The notes under the pieces were generated by a model. The model was not told the DNA's origin. It did not search any database and saw only the letters and a list, made by a program, of their open reading frames with translations. A DNA stretch of 64,000 nucleotides from Parcubacteria group bacterium Gr01-1014_13. Lineage in GTDB: Bacteria; Patescibacteria; ABY1; Magasanikbacterales; GWA2-37-8. The stretch spans positions 186,001 through 250,000 of the forward strand of contig VMGB01000001.1 in assembly GCA_007376295.1 (NCBI GenBank). Reading direction: 5' to 3'. The stretch's first letter is position 1, and every line of letters starts with the position of its first letter. Positions 1-7,584 of the stretch are shown piece by piece. Made by a program: the position numbers and the translations under genes.

Positions 1-2
1 AT

Positions 3-617
3 CCTTGTCCAAATGATATTTTTTTACAGCCTGTGCCTGAGATGGAATTGAAGAAAATAAAATCGCAGTTAGCTCTGGAGGGTAAAAGCGTAATCATCAC
101 CGTGGCTCGTATGATAGAGGGTAAAGGTTATCCACACCTTATCCGTCTACTGCCAAAGATTTTAGAAAAAGTTCCTAATCTCGTCTGGCTCATAATCGGC
201 GATGGTCCAAAAAAAGATGAAATTATTAAATCTATCCAGAAAAATTATCTACAAAATGTTACCCGGTTTATCGGTAAACTACCATATACTGAACTGCCCA
301 AATACTACCAACTGGCTGATTTAATGGTCTTGCTTACCCATCCAGATGAATCCTCGGCCGAAGAGGCCTGGGGCACAGCGTTTGTGGAAGCAGCAGCCTC
401 TGGACTACCTGTGGTGGCTGGTAGAGCTGGAGGGGTAGAAGAATCGGTCGCAAATATGCAAACAGGATTAGTAGTTGATGTGTATCAAGATCAAGGCATT
501 ATTTCCGCTGTCAGTGAATTGTTGCGAAACCGTGCATTCGCCAAACAGATGGGCGCAGCAGGTAGAGAACGGGTAATGCGCGAGTTTAATTGGAGTGAGC
601 AATTAAAAAAATTATGA
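3..617 (+). CDS. Glycosyltransferase family 4 (partial, 5' end outside window)
   Basis: C-terminal part of a GT-B fold, group 1 glycosyltransferase that transfers a sugar from an activated donor in cell-surface glycan assembly. The frame is open from the window edge, so the gene starts upstream; the GTG at 33 is only an internal codon, and the residues before it (PNDIFLQPVP) fit the family's domain linker. Seen: IITVARMIEGKGYPHLI at the start of the donor-binding domain, IIGDGP, and the EAAASGLPVVAG nucleotide-sugar loop behind an acidic stretch. The stop overlaps the following GT2 gene by 4 nt (ATGA), which suggests translational coupling and a shared polysaccharide pathway. Acceptor and donor are unknown. 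Confidence 0.88.
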   Translation, partial: PCPNDIFLQPVPEMELKKIKSQLALEGKSVIITVARMIEGKGYPHLIRLLPKILEKVPNLVWLIIGDGPKKDEIIKSIQKNYLQNVTRFIGKLPYTELPKYYQLADLMVLLTHPDESSAEEAWGTAFVEAAASGLPVVAGRAGGVEESVANMQTGLVVDVYQDQGIISAVSELLRNRAFAKQMGAAGRERVMREFNWSEQLKKL

Positions 618-1339
618 CCCCGCTAATCAGTGTAATTATTCCGGTATACAATCATGCCCATACTTTAAAAAGAACTTTAGAGTCTCTTTTTAATCAAACT
701 TACAGACCGCTAGAAGTAATAGTAGTCAATGACGGCAGTACAGATAATTTTGACGAAGTAGTCAAAGAATGTTTACTTCTTACGGATGGAGATTGTATTG
801 GTGCGGGTAGTGTATTATCTGTAATTTCACAACCAAACAGCGGCGCGCCAGTGGCGCGCAACCGCGGTTTTGCTATCTCAAAAGGGGAGTATGTAATATT
901 TTGGGATGCAGACACCTTGGCTCATCCGCAAATGTTGCAAAAAATGTTTGCTTATCTGCAAAAACATCCAGAAGCAAGTTATGCTTACAGCCAATTTAAA
1001 TTTGGTTGGAAGAGAATAAAAAGCCAGCACTTTGACGCGGAAAAATTAAAACAGATAAATTATATCGATGTCACTTCGCTTATCCGCCGAGCCGACTTCC
1101 CAAAGTTTGATGAATCATTAAAACGTTTTCAAGATTGGGATTTGTGGCTTACGATGTTGGAGCAAGGCAAAACTGGTATTTTTATTCCAGAAGTGCTTTA
1201 CGAAAAAGTTGTTGGCAGCAGAGAGGGGATCAGCACCTGGTTGCCAAGTTTTATGTATCAGTTGCCGTGGAAAACAAAGCAAGTTAAGAAATATGAAGAA
1301 GCGAAAGAAATTATTGTAAAAAAACACCATTTGAAATAG
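614..1339 (+). CDS. Glycosyltransferase family 2
   Basis: GT-A fold glycosyltransferase, probably acting in the cytoplasm on surface polysaccharide or glycoprotein precursors. Seen: N-terminal SVIIPVYNHAHTL, the nucleotide-binding VVNDGSTDN around residues 38-45, NSGAPVARNRGF around 75-86 and the metal-binding D-A-D at 98-100. At 241 residues it is a minimal GT2 without membrane helices. The start ATG overlaps the stop of the preceding GT4 gene, so the two are one operon. C-terminal residues 195-241 are Lys-rich. The sugar specificity cannot be read from the sequence. Confidence 0.9.
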   Translation: MTPLISVIIPVYNHAHTLKRTLESLFNQTYRPLEVIVVNDGSTDNFDEVVKECLLLTDGDCIGAGSVLSVISQPNSGAPVARNRGFAISKGEYVIFWDADTLAHPQMLQKMFAYLQKHPEASYAYSQFKFGWKRIKSQHFDAEKLKQINYIDVTSLIRRADFPKFDESLKRFQDWDLWLTMLEQGKTGIFIPEVLYEKVVGSREGISTWLPSFMYQLPWKTKQVKKYEEAKEIIVKKHHLK

Positions 1340-1343
1340 TTAT

Positions 1344-1691
1344 ATGTTGAATTTAGAAGAAGTTCAGAAAAAAATTATTGCCTTTCGCGATGAGAGGGAT
1401 TGGAAGCAATTTCATACGCCAAAAGATATGGCCATTTCTTTGGCGCTGGAAGCGGCTGAAGTGCTGGAGCATTTTCAATGGAAAAATGAAGCAGAAATGA
1501 AAGAATATATTGCCAACCATAAAGAAGAGATAGGGGATGAATTGGCCGATGTGTTGTGGTGGGTGTTGCTTATGGCCAACGATCTAGGAATAGATATTTT
1601 GGAAGCGGCAGATAAAAAGATAGATAAAACCGCATTGAAGTATCCCGTGGAAAAATCTAAGGGGAGGCATACAAAATATACGGAGTTGTAA
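1344..1691 (+). CDS. MazG-like nucleotide pyrophosphohydrolase
   Basis: Small all-alpha NTP pyrophosphohydrolase of the MazG/RS21-C6 (dCTPase) superfamily, expected to hydrolyse non-canonical or excess (d)NTPs to monophosphates. Seen: LALEAAEVLEHFQW with the paired glutamates E36/E39, and the second metal site GDELADVLWW (E66, D69). The length of 115 residues matches single-domain members. It starts 4 nt after the GT2 gene and is followed closely by radC, so it may be co-transcribed. It fits with the RdgB-Nudix fusion at 28.6 kb as a second nucleotide-pool sanitiser. Confidence 0.88.
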   Translation: MLNLEEVQKKIIAFRDERDWKQFHTPKDMAISLALEAAEVLEHFQWKNEAEMKEYIANHKEEIGDELADVLWWVLLMANDLGIDILEAADKKIDKTALKYPVEKSKGRHTKYTEL

Positions 1692-1702
1692 AAATAGAAA
1701 TT

Positions 1703-2368
1703 ATGACAAAAATTAAAGATATTCCTAAGATAGACAGGCCTAGAGAAAAACTAATAAAATATGGCCCGGAGAAATTATCTAGTTCAGAATTGTTGGCAAT
1801 TTTATTAGGTACTGGGGTAAAGGGTGTAAATGTGGTTGAATTATCCAATAAAATTTTAAAGAAATTTAGTGGTGAAGGCCTGGCAAGTGCAAGCTTTAAT
1901 GAATTAAAAAATACTTTTGGTCTGGGTCCTGCTAAAGCCTGTGAAATCACGGCTTGTTTTGAATTGGGACGCAGATTGCTTAAAGGGAAAAAATTTGCTC
2001 TGCTGTTGTCTCCCCAAGAAGTATGGCAAGAGTTAAGGGATCTCCGGGATCTAAAAAAAGAGCATTTTGTCGTTTTTTATCTTGATACCAGAAATCAGGA
2101 AATTAAACGGGATATTATTTCCTTTGGTACGTTAAATGCAAATTTGGTACATCCGCGTGAAGTATTTGAACCTGCTATTTTGCATTCGGCAGCACAAATT
2201 ATCGTGGCTCACAATCATCCTTCGGATAATCCGGAACCGTCCGAAGAGGATATAGACATTACTAAGCGTTTGGTTGAAGCTGGCAAGATATTGGGGATAG
2301 AGGTTCTGGATCATGTGGTGGTGACCAAATCCAGTTTCAGTAGCCTTAAGGAACTAAGTTTGATGTAA
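1703..2368 (+). CDS. radC: RadC family (JAB/MPN domain) protein
   Basis: RadC-type protein of the JAMM metalloprotease-like fold; its true role is unsettled and the link to DNA repair is historical. Seen: N-terminal UPF0758 signature (RPREKLIKYGPEKLSSSELL), a helix-hairpin-helix-like segment (FGLGPAKACEI) and the metal-binding motif HNHPSDNPEPSEED around residue 170. The length of 221 is normal. RadC genes often sit beside mobile or defence DNA, and here a toxin-antitoxin and restriction-modification block follows directly. Confidence 0.92.
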   Translation: MTKIKDIPKIDRPREKLIKYGPEKLSSSELLAILLGTGVKGVNVVELSNKILKKFSGEGLASASFNELKNTFGLGPAKACEITACFELGRRLLKGKKFALLLSPQEVWQELRDLRDLKKEHFVVFYLDTRNQEIKRDIISFGTLNANLVHPREVFEPAILHSAAQIIVAHNHPSDNPEPSEEDIDITKRLVEAGKILGIEVLDHVVVTKSSFSSLKELSLM

Positions 2369-2370
2369 AT

Positions 2371-2399
2371 TTGACATATTTTAATATGTACGTTATTAT
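2371..2399 (+). promoter_or_regulatory. Sigma-70-type promoter of the toxin-antitoxin operon
   Basis: TTGACA at 2371-2376, a 17-bp spacer, and TATTAT at 2394-2399. It lies 34 bp upstream of the antitoxin ATG, in the only sizeable gap between radC and the antitoxin gene. Confidence 0.75.
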
Positions 2400-2406
2400 G
2401 TACATA
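2385..2406. promoter_or_regulatory. Palindromic operator overlapping the toxin-antitoxin -10 box
   Basis: Two TATGTAC half-sites (2385-2391 and 2397-2403) sit 12 bp apart, on the same face of the helix. The second belongs to the perfect 10-bp palindrome TATGTACATA (2397-2406). They cover the spacer and -10 of the promoter, as expected for autorepression by a Phd/YefM antitoxin-toxin complex. Confidence 0.55.
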
Positions 2407-2432
2407 TAGCTAAATAGCTTAAACTATTTTAT

Positions 2433-2792
2433 ATGAATTCTAAAACAACCATTTCTATCTCTGAAGCCAGAAAAAAAATATTTGATATTGCCGAGGAAGT
2501 CCAACGCCCCGGTAATTACTATACCTTTACAGAAAACGGAAAGCCCAAAGCCGTGCTAATGAGCGCGGAGGAGTTTGAATCCTGGGAAGAAACCCTGGAA
2601 GTTAGCCGTATTTTTCCTGATCTAGATAAATATATCAAAGCGGCCGACCGAGCCGTCAAATCAGGCGAATACAAAAAATGGCCGACTTTGGCCGATGTAA
2701 TGTCTAATTACGGCTTTGTTGTAGCCGATAAAAGCAAAAAGAAGTATGAAGTGGGAAGTAAGGTTCGAAAACAAGGCAAGAAAAGAGCTTGA
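2433..2792 (+). CDS. Type II antitoxin, Phd/YefM family
   Basis: DNA-binding antitoxin that should neutralise the toxin encoded by the overlapping downstream gene and repress its own promoter. Seen: N-terminal Phd/YefM fold (TISISEARKKIFDIAEEV, then YYTFTENGKPKAVLMSAEEFES). At 119 residues it is longer than the usual 75-90; the extra C-terminal part, rich in Lys and Trp/Tyr, is the likely toxin-binding tail and is partly encoded in the 47 nt shared with the toxin gene. Its own promoter and a palindromic operator lie just upstream. Confidence 0.85.
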   Translation: MNSKTTISISEARKKIFDIAEEVQRPGNYYTFTENGKPKAVLMSAEEFESWEETLEVSRIFPDLDKYIKAADRAVKSGEYKKWPTLADVMSNYGFVVADKSKKKYEVGSKVRKQGKKRA

Positions 2793-2997
2793 GGGAATCC
2801 CTGAGGATTTTAGGATGCGCATCCTTGCGTCTCTGCCTGCTCTGGCAGAGAATCCTTTTATTGGTAAGAAAATGAAGGGTAAGTATACCGGTTGTTACAG
2901 TCTGCGCGTCTGGCCATACAGGATAATTTACCGAATATATAAAAATCTTGTTTTGTTGGTAATTATCCGTATTGGACATAGGCAAGGGGTGTATTAA
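2746..2997 (+). CDS. Type II toxin, RelE/ParE superfamily
   Basis: Small basic toxin of 83 residues, RelE/ParE fold; members either cleave ribosome-bound mRNA (RelE) or poison gyrase (ParE). Seen: N-terminal WEVRFENKARKELEGIP, the central KMKGKYTGCYSLRVWPYRIIYRI and the final strand LVLLVIIRIGHRQGVY, where the R and H/R residues match the RelE-type active-site strand. The ATG lies inside the antitoxin gene (47-nt overlap in another frame), so antitoxin translation should precede toxin translation. Confidence 0.85.
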   Translation: MKWEVRFENKARKELEGIPEDFRMRILASLPALAENPFIGKKMKGKYTGCYSLRVWPYRIIYRIYKNLVLLVIIRIGHRQGVY

Positions 2998-3039
2998 TAC
3001 TCTTTTTTTGGCTTGAATTTTTGGTGGGAAGCGGGTAAC

Positions 3040-4095
3040 ATGTATATTATGGTAAAAGATAAAAAAGAGCGTATTTTACAAAAAATGTTTATGGCAAAAA
3101 TTAAGCAAAAAAAACAAAAAATTATTACACCAACGCTGTTTGATACGTCAAAGAAAAAGAAAAATCACGAGTTTACTTTCATTGATCTTTTTGCTGGTGT
3201 TGGGGGTACAAGATTGGGATTTGAGCGAGCTGGTGGGGAATGTGTTTTTACTTCAGAATGGGATTCATCTTGTCAAAAAACATATCAAGCAAATTTCGGG
3301 GAATTACCTTATGGGGATATAACAAAAATTAAAGAGACCGAAATACCAGCCTTTGATATTTTGATCGCAGGTTTTCCTTGCCAGCCTTTTAGTTCAATCG
3401 GGAAAAGACAAGGTTTTATGCATGCTACCCAAGGAACATTATTTTATGATGTATTAAGAATAATAAAAGGTAAAAAGAATAAAGCTTTTTTACTTGAGAA
3501 TGTTGGAGGCCTGGTTACTCACGACAAGGGGAACACTTTTAAAACAATTCTGGAAGCCCTGGATAAGGTTGGGTATAAAGTTTTTTATAAAATTTTGAAT
3601 GCGGCTAATTATGGTGTGCCACAACACAGAAAAAGAATTTATATAGTAGGGTTTAGGCGTGATTTGTTTAAAGATGAAAATATAGAATTTGAATTTCCTG
3701 AAGGTACGAATAATAAAGATTACATAAATAAATATCTCGAAAAAGATGTTAAAGGCTATTCTATCTCTACGCATTTACAAAAAAATTATCTATTTAAGAA
3801 AAAGGATGGCAGGCCAATCATTGTAGACAAAAACTCCAAATTTCAAATAAAAACCCTTGTATCGAGTTACCATAAAATTCAAAGATTAACTGGTACCTTT
3901 GTAAAAGATGGAGAAACTGGCCTCAGACTTTTAACAGAAAAGGAATGTAAGGCGATAATGGGTTTTCCAAAAAATTTTATAATTCCAGTTTCCAGAACTC
4001 AGATGTATAGACAGATGGGTAATTCAGTAGTTGTTCCTGTTATAGAAGCGGTGGCGAAACAAATGGTAAAAACATTATCAAAAATAAAAAAATAA
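3040..4095 (+). CDS. DNA (cytosine-5-)-methyltransferase
   Basis: Modification enzyme of a type II restriction-modification system; transfers a methyl group from AdoMet to C5 of cytosine. All main motifs are visible: motif I FIDLFAGVGGTRLGF, motif IV GFPCQPFSSIG with the catalytic Cys near residue 114, motif VI ENVGG, motif VIII QHRKRIYIVGFR, a target-recognition region between motifs VIII and IX, and motif X RQMGNSVVVPV. The ATG at 3040 was chosen (49 is an alternative 9 nt on); an upstream TTG is possible but unneeded. HNH and Vsr genes follow 1 and 3 nt apart. The recognition sequence cannot be predicted here. Confidence 0.95.
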   Translation: MYIMVKDKKERILQKMFMAKIKQKKQKIITPTLFDTSKKKKNHEFTFIDLFAGVGGTRLGFERAGGECVFTSEWDSSCQKTYQANFGELPYGDITKIKETEIPAFDILIAGFPCQPFSSIGKRQGFMHATQGTLFYDVLRIIKGKKNKAFLLENVGGLVTHDKGNTFKTILEALDKVGYKVFYKILNAANYGVPQHRKRIYIVGFRRDLFKDENIEFEFPEGTNNKDYINKYLEKDVKGYSISTHLQKNYLFKKKDGRPIIVDKNSKFQIKTLVSSYHKIQRLTGTFVKDGETGLRLLTEKECKAIMGFPKNFIIPVSRTQMYRQMGNSVVVPVIEAVAKQMVKTLSKIKK

Positions 4096-4096
4096 T

Positions 4097-4702
4097 ATGA
4101 AAAATAAATCAGATAAAAAAAAGGATGAGGTAAGTCAGAATAGTTTGCTGGTTGAGTATTTTCAGAATAATCCAAATAAGAGCGTTGCTCATTTTCAGAT
4201 TGTTCCTTGGGTGACCAATGAATATAAAAAACTTACAGGAAAACCATTCGCCGACCCTGATAGAGGGATAAGAAAGTTGCATCAGGAGGGTTATTTGGTA
4301 AAGGAAAAAAAAGGTGTGTACCGGTTTGACCCGTCAATGGTTAAAAAAAGAGAGCTTGAAGATTTTACGCCAGCAATAAAACAGGCAATATTTGAAAGAG
4401 ATGGATTTAAATGTGTAATGTGTGGTAAAGGAAAAAAAGAAGGAGTCGAAATACATGCTGATCACATAAAACCAAAGGATTTGGGCGGGAAAGCTACGCT
4501 TGAAAACGGACAAACTTTATGCAGTGCGCATAATTTTTTAAAGAAAAATTTAAAACAGACAGAAACAGGAAAAAAGATGTTTATTAGGTTATACGAATTA
4601 GCAAAGGTTTCGGGAGACACTAATTTGGTTAAATTTTGTACCGATATATTAGAGGTGTTTGAAAAAAATAATATTAATGGGCATATTGAGTGGAAAAGAT
4701 AG
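4097..4702 (+). CDS. HNH endonuclease (probable cognate restriction enzyme)
   Basis: Likely the restriction partner of the adjacent methyltransferase. Residues 15-80 look like a winged-helix DNA-binding domain (SVAHFQIVPWVTNEY, then RKLHQEGYLVKEKKGVYRF); residues 90-150 form an HNH nuclease: CVMC (C106, C109), HADH (H120, D122, H123), N137, and a second zinc pair C142/H145. It begins 1 nt after the methyltransferase stop. The assignment as restriction enzyme rests on position between the methylase and vsr plus the nuclease domain; cleavage specificity is unknown. Confidence 0.85.
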   Translation: MKNKSDKKKDEVSQNSLLVEYFQNNPNKSVAHFQIVPWVTNEYKKLTGKPFADPDRGIRKLHQEGYLVKEKKGVYRFDPSMVKKRELEDFTPAIKQAIFERDGFKCVMCGKGKKEGVEIHADHIKPKDLGGKATLENGQTLCSAHNFLKKNLKQTETGKKMFIRLYELAKVSGDTNLVKFCTDILEVFEKNNINGHIEWKR

Positions 4703-4705
4703 GGT

Positions 4706-5119
4706 ATGGTTGATGTTCATACCAAAGAACAGCGTTCAAGAAACATGGCCGCTATAAAATCACGTAATACAGGTCTAGAAGTCATTGTTTTTAAAATACT
4801 TAAAAATAGGAAAGTTTATTTTCAAAAACACTATAAAGGAATTACTGGATCACCTGATATTGCGCTTCCGAGAAAAAAGATTGCAATTTTTATTGATGGT
4901 GATTTCTGGCATGGTTATAACTTTGCAAAATTAAAAAGAAGATTGCCAAAAAAGTTTTGGATACAAAAAATAGAAAATAATATAAAAAGAGATAAGGCTG
5001 TCAGGTTAAAATTAAAAAAAGATGGTTGGAAAATAATGAGAATTTGGGAGCATGAAATTAAGAAGAAACTGTTGCAGACTTTGGATAAAATTGAGGATTT
5101 TTTAAAAAATATAAAATAA
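4706..5119 (+). CDS. vsr: Very short patch repair endonuclease
   Basis: Nicks 5' of the T in T:G mismatches produced when 5-methylcytosine deaminates, protecting methylated sites from C-to-T loss. Key residues fall at the same numbers as in the E. coli enzyme: intercalating M14, F67 and W68, catalytic D51 (SPDIALP) and H69 (DFWHG). Length 137 is typical. It is the third gene of the methylase-HNH-Vsr operon, so its target should be the methylase recognition site. Base composition is more AT-rich than the surrounding core genes, consistent with transfer as a unit. Confidence 0.94.
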   Translation: MVDVHTKEQRSRNMAAIKSRNTGLEVIVFKILKNRKVYFQKHYKGITGSPDIALPRKKIAIFIDGDFWHGYNFAKLKRRLPKKFWIQKIENNIKRDKAVRLKLKKDGWKIMRIWEHEIKKKLLQTLDKIEDFLKNIK

Positions 5120-5144
5120 AAACCGCCTATTTACGGCAGTATAA

Positions 5145-5330
5145 GTCTATCTCTTTACTTGTAAAATCCCCGTAGGGATTTTACAAGTAAAGAGATGTGA
5201 TGTCAATAACATTACAAAAATTTCAAGTGTAAGTAAAAATTTTGATATAGAGTTTAATGATTTTTTAGACATCATAAAAGTATCGCTCAAAGGAATTATA
5301 CCAAATAAAAAAAGAAAAAGCAAGCGATAA
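5145..5330 (+). pseudogene. Possible gene remnant without a start codon
   Basis: An open frame of 61 codons, closed by TAA stops on both sides, has no ATG/GTG near its beginning and reads straight through the inverted repeat. Its last 44 codons (CDVNNITKISS... ending in a basic PNKKRKSKR tail) look protein-like. It may be the 3' stump of a gene broken at the repeat, at the edge of the restriction-modification block. No family recognised. It may also be chance reading of AT-rich DNA. Confidence 0.3.
5149..5196. repeat. Perfect 22-bp inverted repeat, 4-nt loop
   Basis: Arms 5149-5170 and 5175-5196 are exact reverse complements around the loop CGTA. There is no T-tract on either side (the right arm is followed by GTGATG), so this is not a textbook terminator although it would form a very stable hairpin. 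It separates the restriction-modification operon from the remnant frame. Confidence 0.9.
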
Positions 5331-5345
5331 ATATTAAAACATAGT

Positions 5346-5972
5346 ATGTTCTCTCTCACAAAACAAGAAATAAAAATCCTAAAAAAACTTTCCACCCCCA
5401 TAAAAATCCAAGATTTTTTGGATAGCCTACCGGTAAATTGGGAGAAGAAAGGGGAGACATATATGTCTCCGCGTCGGGCTTTAAAGGCGAAAAAAATGCA
5501 TTGTTTTGAGGGTGCGTTGTTGGCCGCATTGGCTCTGTGGCTGCAGGGAGAAAAGCCATTGCTAATGGATTTCCAAAATAGCGGGGATGAGGATCATGTG
5601 ATTGCTTTGTACAAACGCAATGGATATTGGGGGGCGATAAGCAAAACCAACCATTCCACTCTACGCTACCGTGACCCTGTGTATAAAACCTTGCGCGAAC
5701 TAGCTATTTCATATTTCCATGAGTATTGGCGGCAGAAAGATGGCAAAAAGACTTTGGTTGCATTTTCTACTGAGCCATTTGATCTACGTAAGTACGGATA
5801 TAAATGGGTAACTGCCGAAGAAGAGCTATTTGACATGGTAAACGATCTAGACGACGCTCCGCATACAAAAATTATTCCGAAGAAAAATAAAAAATTCCTC
5901 CGTCGAGCCGATAAAATGGAAAGACGCGCTGGAAAGATTATAGAATGGAAGAAAAGCCACCCAAGAACATAA
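5346..5972 (+). CDS. Hypothetical protein, possibly transglutaminase-like fold
   Basis: Not confidently recognised. Residues 50-110 carry a Cys-His-polar arrangement (MHCFEGALLAALAL with C53; DEDHVIALY with H84; N102 or D110) resembling the catalytic triad of transglutaminase/papain-like proteins, with the Cys at the start of a helix and the His on a strand. The N-terminus (LTKQEIKILKKLS) may be a small helical domain; the last 35 residues are Lys/Arg-rich. 208 residues, no signal peptide. It ends in a clear rho-independent terminator. Enzymatic activity is a guess from residue spacing. Confidence 0.6.
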   Translation: MFSLTKQEIKILKKLSTPIKIQDFLDSLPVNWEKKGETYMSPRRALKAKKMHCFEGALLAALALWLQGEKPLLMDFQNSGDEDHVIALYKRNGYWGAISKTNHSTLRYRDPVYKTLRELAISYFHEYWRQKDGKKTLVAFSTEPFDLRKYGYKWVTAEEELFDMVNDLDDAPHTKIIPKKNKKFLRRADKMERRAGKIIEWKKSHPRT

Positions 5973-6004
5973 AATAGAGTGGAAAAATCACTCTATTTTT
6001 GTTT
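5971..6004 (+). terminator. Rho-independent terminator
   Basis: 11-bp stem AAAATAGAGTG / CACTCTATTTT (5971-5981 and 5989-5999) with a 7-nt loop, followed by T-rich TGTTTT. It closes the transglutaminase-like gene. Confidence 0.85.
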
Positions 6005-6032
6005 TGTATATAAATCAATTTAGTTGTATAAT
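6004..6032 (+). promoter_or_regulatory. Probable promoter of the rhodanese operon
   Basis: Perfect -10 TATAAT at 6027-6032 preceded at 17 bp by a weak -35 (TTGTAT, 6004-6009). It lies 35 bp upstream of the rhodanese ATG and immediately after a terminator. Confidence 0.5.
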
Positions 6033-6067
6033 TAATAAAGAGCGTTTTATTCACTTAATTTATTTGT

Positions 6068-6361
6068 ATGGACACAAAGCAGTTAAAAGAGGAGTTGGCT
6101 TCAGGGAAAGATGTAATGATAGTGGATGTGCGCGAACACGATGAGTACGAAAAAGGCGACAAAATGGCAGAAGCGACTAATATTCCTATGGGCCAAATGT
6201 TTATCGAAGCTTCACAGGGGCATTTGCCTAAAGATAAAAAAATTATTACCGTCTGTAAGAGTGGCACCAGATGTGAAATTGTGGCCAGAGAATTAAAAGA
6301 AAAAGGATACGACATTGAACACCTGCAAGGCGGAATGGACGCTTGGAAAGCAGAAAAATAA
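6068..6361 (+). CDS. Rhodanese-like domain protein
   Basis: Single-domain rhodanese (97 residues) that probably transfers sulfane sulfur or senses redox state. Seen: IVDVREHDEYEKG, IPMGQM, and the active-site loop VCKSGTRCE with C63 as the persulfide-forming cysteine, followed by LQGGMDAW. No signal peptide, so cytoplasmic. First gene of a run that continues without gaps through the sugar dehydrogenase and TspO. Confidence 0.92.
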   Translation: MDTKQLKEELASGKDVMIVDVREHDEYEKGDKMAEATNIPMGQMFIEASQGHLPKDKKIITVCKSGTRCEIVARELKEKGYDIEHLQGGMDAWKAEK

Positions 6362-6362
6362 T

Positions 6363-7583
6363 GTGAAGAAAACAGTTTTGATTATTATTTTGCTTCTGGT
6401 TTTAGCCGGCCTAGGCTGGATCGGTGTTTTTTATTACCAAAATTTGCGTGGAATTGCGCCGGTTATATTTCCACCATCTGGCGATATTTCCCAAACTGTT
6501 ACTAGTACCAAACCTACGGCTTCAAAACCTATCAACAATGGATCTTTAAAAATGCCAGATGGTTTTGCTGTTTCTATTTTCGCCAAAAATTTACCTGGCG
6601 CGCGGGTAATGATTGCCGACCATGATGGCAATATCTGGCTTAGCCAGACAGGGCAAGGTAAAGTTTCCAAACTTATTATCAAAGACGGCAGTTTGATAAA
6701 ACAAACCACAGTTTTGAGCGGGTTAAAAAATCCTCACGGTCTAGCTTTTGACCCGGATAATTCCAGCATTCTTTTTATTGCCGAAGAAACGAAAATATCC
6801 AAAACAACTATTACTCCCACAGGCGTTGGGCCACTAGAAAAAATTATAGATCTGCCGCCAAAAGGCAATCATTTTACTCGCACACTCGGCTTTGGCCCGG
6901 ATGGGCGATTGTATGTCTCAATTGGTTCTACTTGCAATGTCTGCCATGAAAATGATCCGCGCTACGCTTCTATTTGGTCTATGAAAAAAGATGGCAGTGA
7001 TTTTAAACAAGTTGCCAGAGGTCTGCGCAACAGTGTTTTCTTTGTTTTCAAAGATAGTAAAATGTGGGCCACAGAAATGGGGCGGGATTTATTGGGCGAT
7101 GATATTCCGCCAGATGAAATTAATATTATAGACATTACCTCACCTTTAACTTTAAATTTTGGCTGGCCAAATTGTTACGGCAAAAATATTCATGATGATG
7201 CTTTTGATAAAAATACATATATCCGTAACCCATGCATGGAACCATTTGAAAAAGAAAGCCATATAGATATTCCGGCGCATTCTGCTCCACTGGGTTTGGC
7301 TTTTGTATCTCCTAAGGCTGGTTGGCCGGGGGATTATAAAAATGATTTGCTTGTGGCCTATCATGGTTCTTGGAACAGAAGCGTGCCAACAGGATACAAG
7401 GTGGTGCGCTACCATTTGGATGTTTCTGGGAAAGTATTAGGTGTAAGTGATTTTCTTTCCGGATGGATAAAAGGAAAAGCAGCCGATGGCCGTCCTGTAG
7501 ATATTATCTTTGATCAGAACGGAAAAATGTATGTATCGGACGATAAAGCCGGTGTGATCTATCAAATTGAATACGTGAAATAA
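6363..7583 (+). CDS. Membrane-anchored glucose/sorbosone dehydrogenase-like beta-propeller
   Basis: Six-bladed beta-propeller of the soluble glucose/L-sorbosone dehydrogenase family (PQQ-type). The GTG at 6363, 1 nt after the rhodanese stop, gives a Lys-start plus hydrophobic N-terminus (KKTVLIIILLLVLAGLG) that should anchor or export the protein; an ATG further upstream lies inside the rhodanese gene. Seen: LKNPHGLAFDPD, LGFGPDGRLYVSIGS, TCNVCHENDPR, HSAPLGLAFV, HGSWNRSVPTGYKVV and a final GRPVDIIFDQNGKMYVSDD. CNVC is a family hallmark; the following H makes a CxxCH string that is probably accidental. No PQQ synthesis gene is in the window, so substrate and cofactor are open. Confidence 0.85.
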   Translation: MKKTVLIIILLLVLAGLGWIGVFYYQNLRGIAPVIFPPSGDISQTVTSTKPTASKPINNGSLKMPDGFAVSIFAKNLPGARVMIADHDGNIWLSQTGQGKVSKLIIKDGSLIKQTTVLSGLKNPHGLAFDPDNSSILFIAEETKISKTTITPTGVGPLEKIIDLPPKGNHFTRTLGFGPDGRLYVSIGSTCNVCHENDPRYASIWSMKKDGSDFKQVARGLRNSVFFVFKDSKMWATEMGRDLLGDDIPPDEINIIDITSPLTLNFGWPNCYGKNIHDDAFDKNTYIRNPCMEPFEKESHIDIPAHSAPLGLAFVSPKAGWPGDYKNDLLVAYHGSWNRSVPTGYKVVRYHLDVSGKVLGVSDFLSGWIKGKAADGRPVDIIFDQNGKMYVSDDKAGVIYQIEYVK

Positions 7584-7584
7584 T

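Noticed and set aside
5120..5145. Terminator for the restriction-modification operon at CCGCC-TATTTA-CGGC
   Set aside because: Stem is only 4 bp with no T-tract; the stronger structure is the inverted repeat just downstream.
6915..6960. CxxCH haem c motif in the sugar dehydrogenase (TCNVCHE)
   Set aside because: CNVC followed by an acidic residue is common in this beta-propeller family; the single H after it is probably chance, and no cytochrome maturation genes are seen here.
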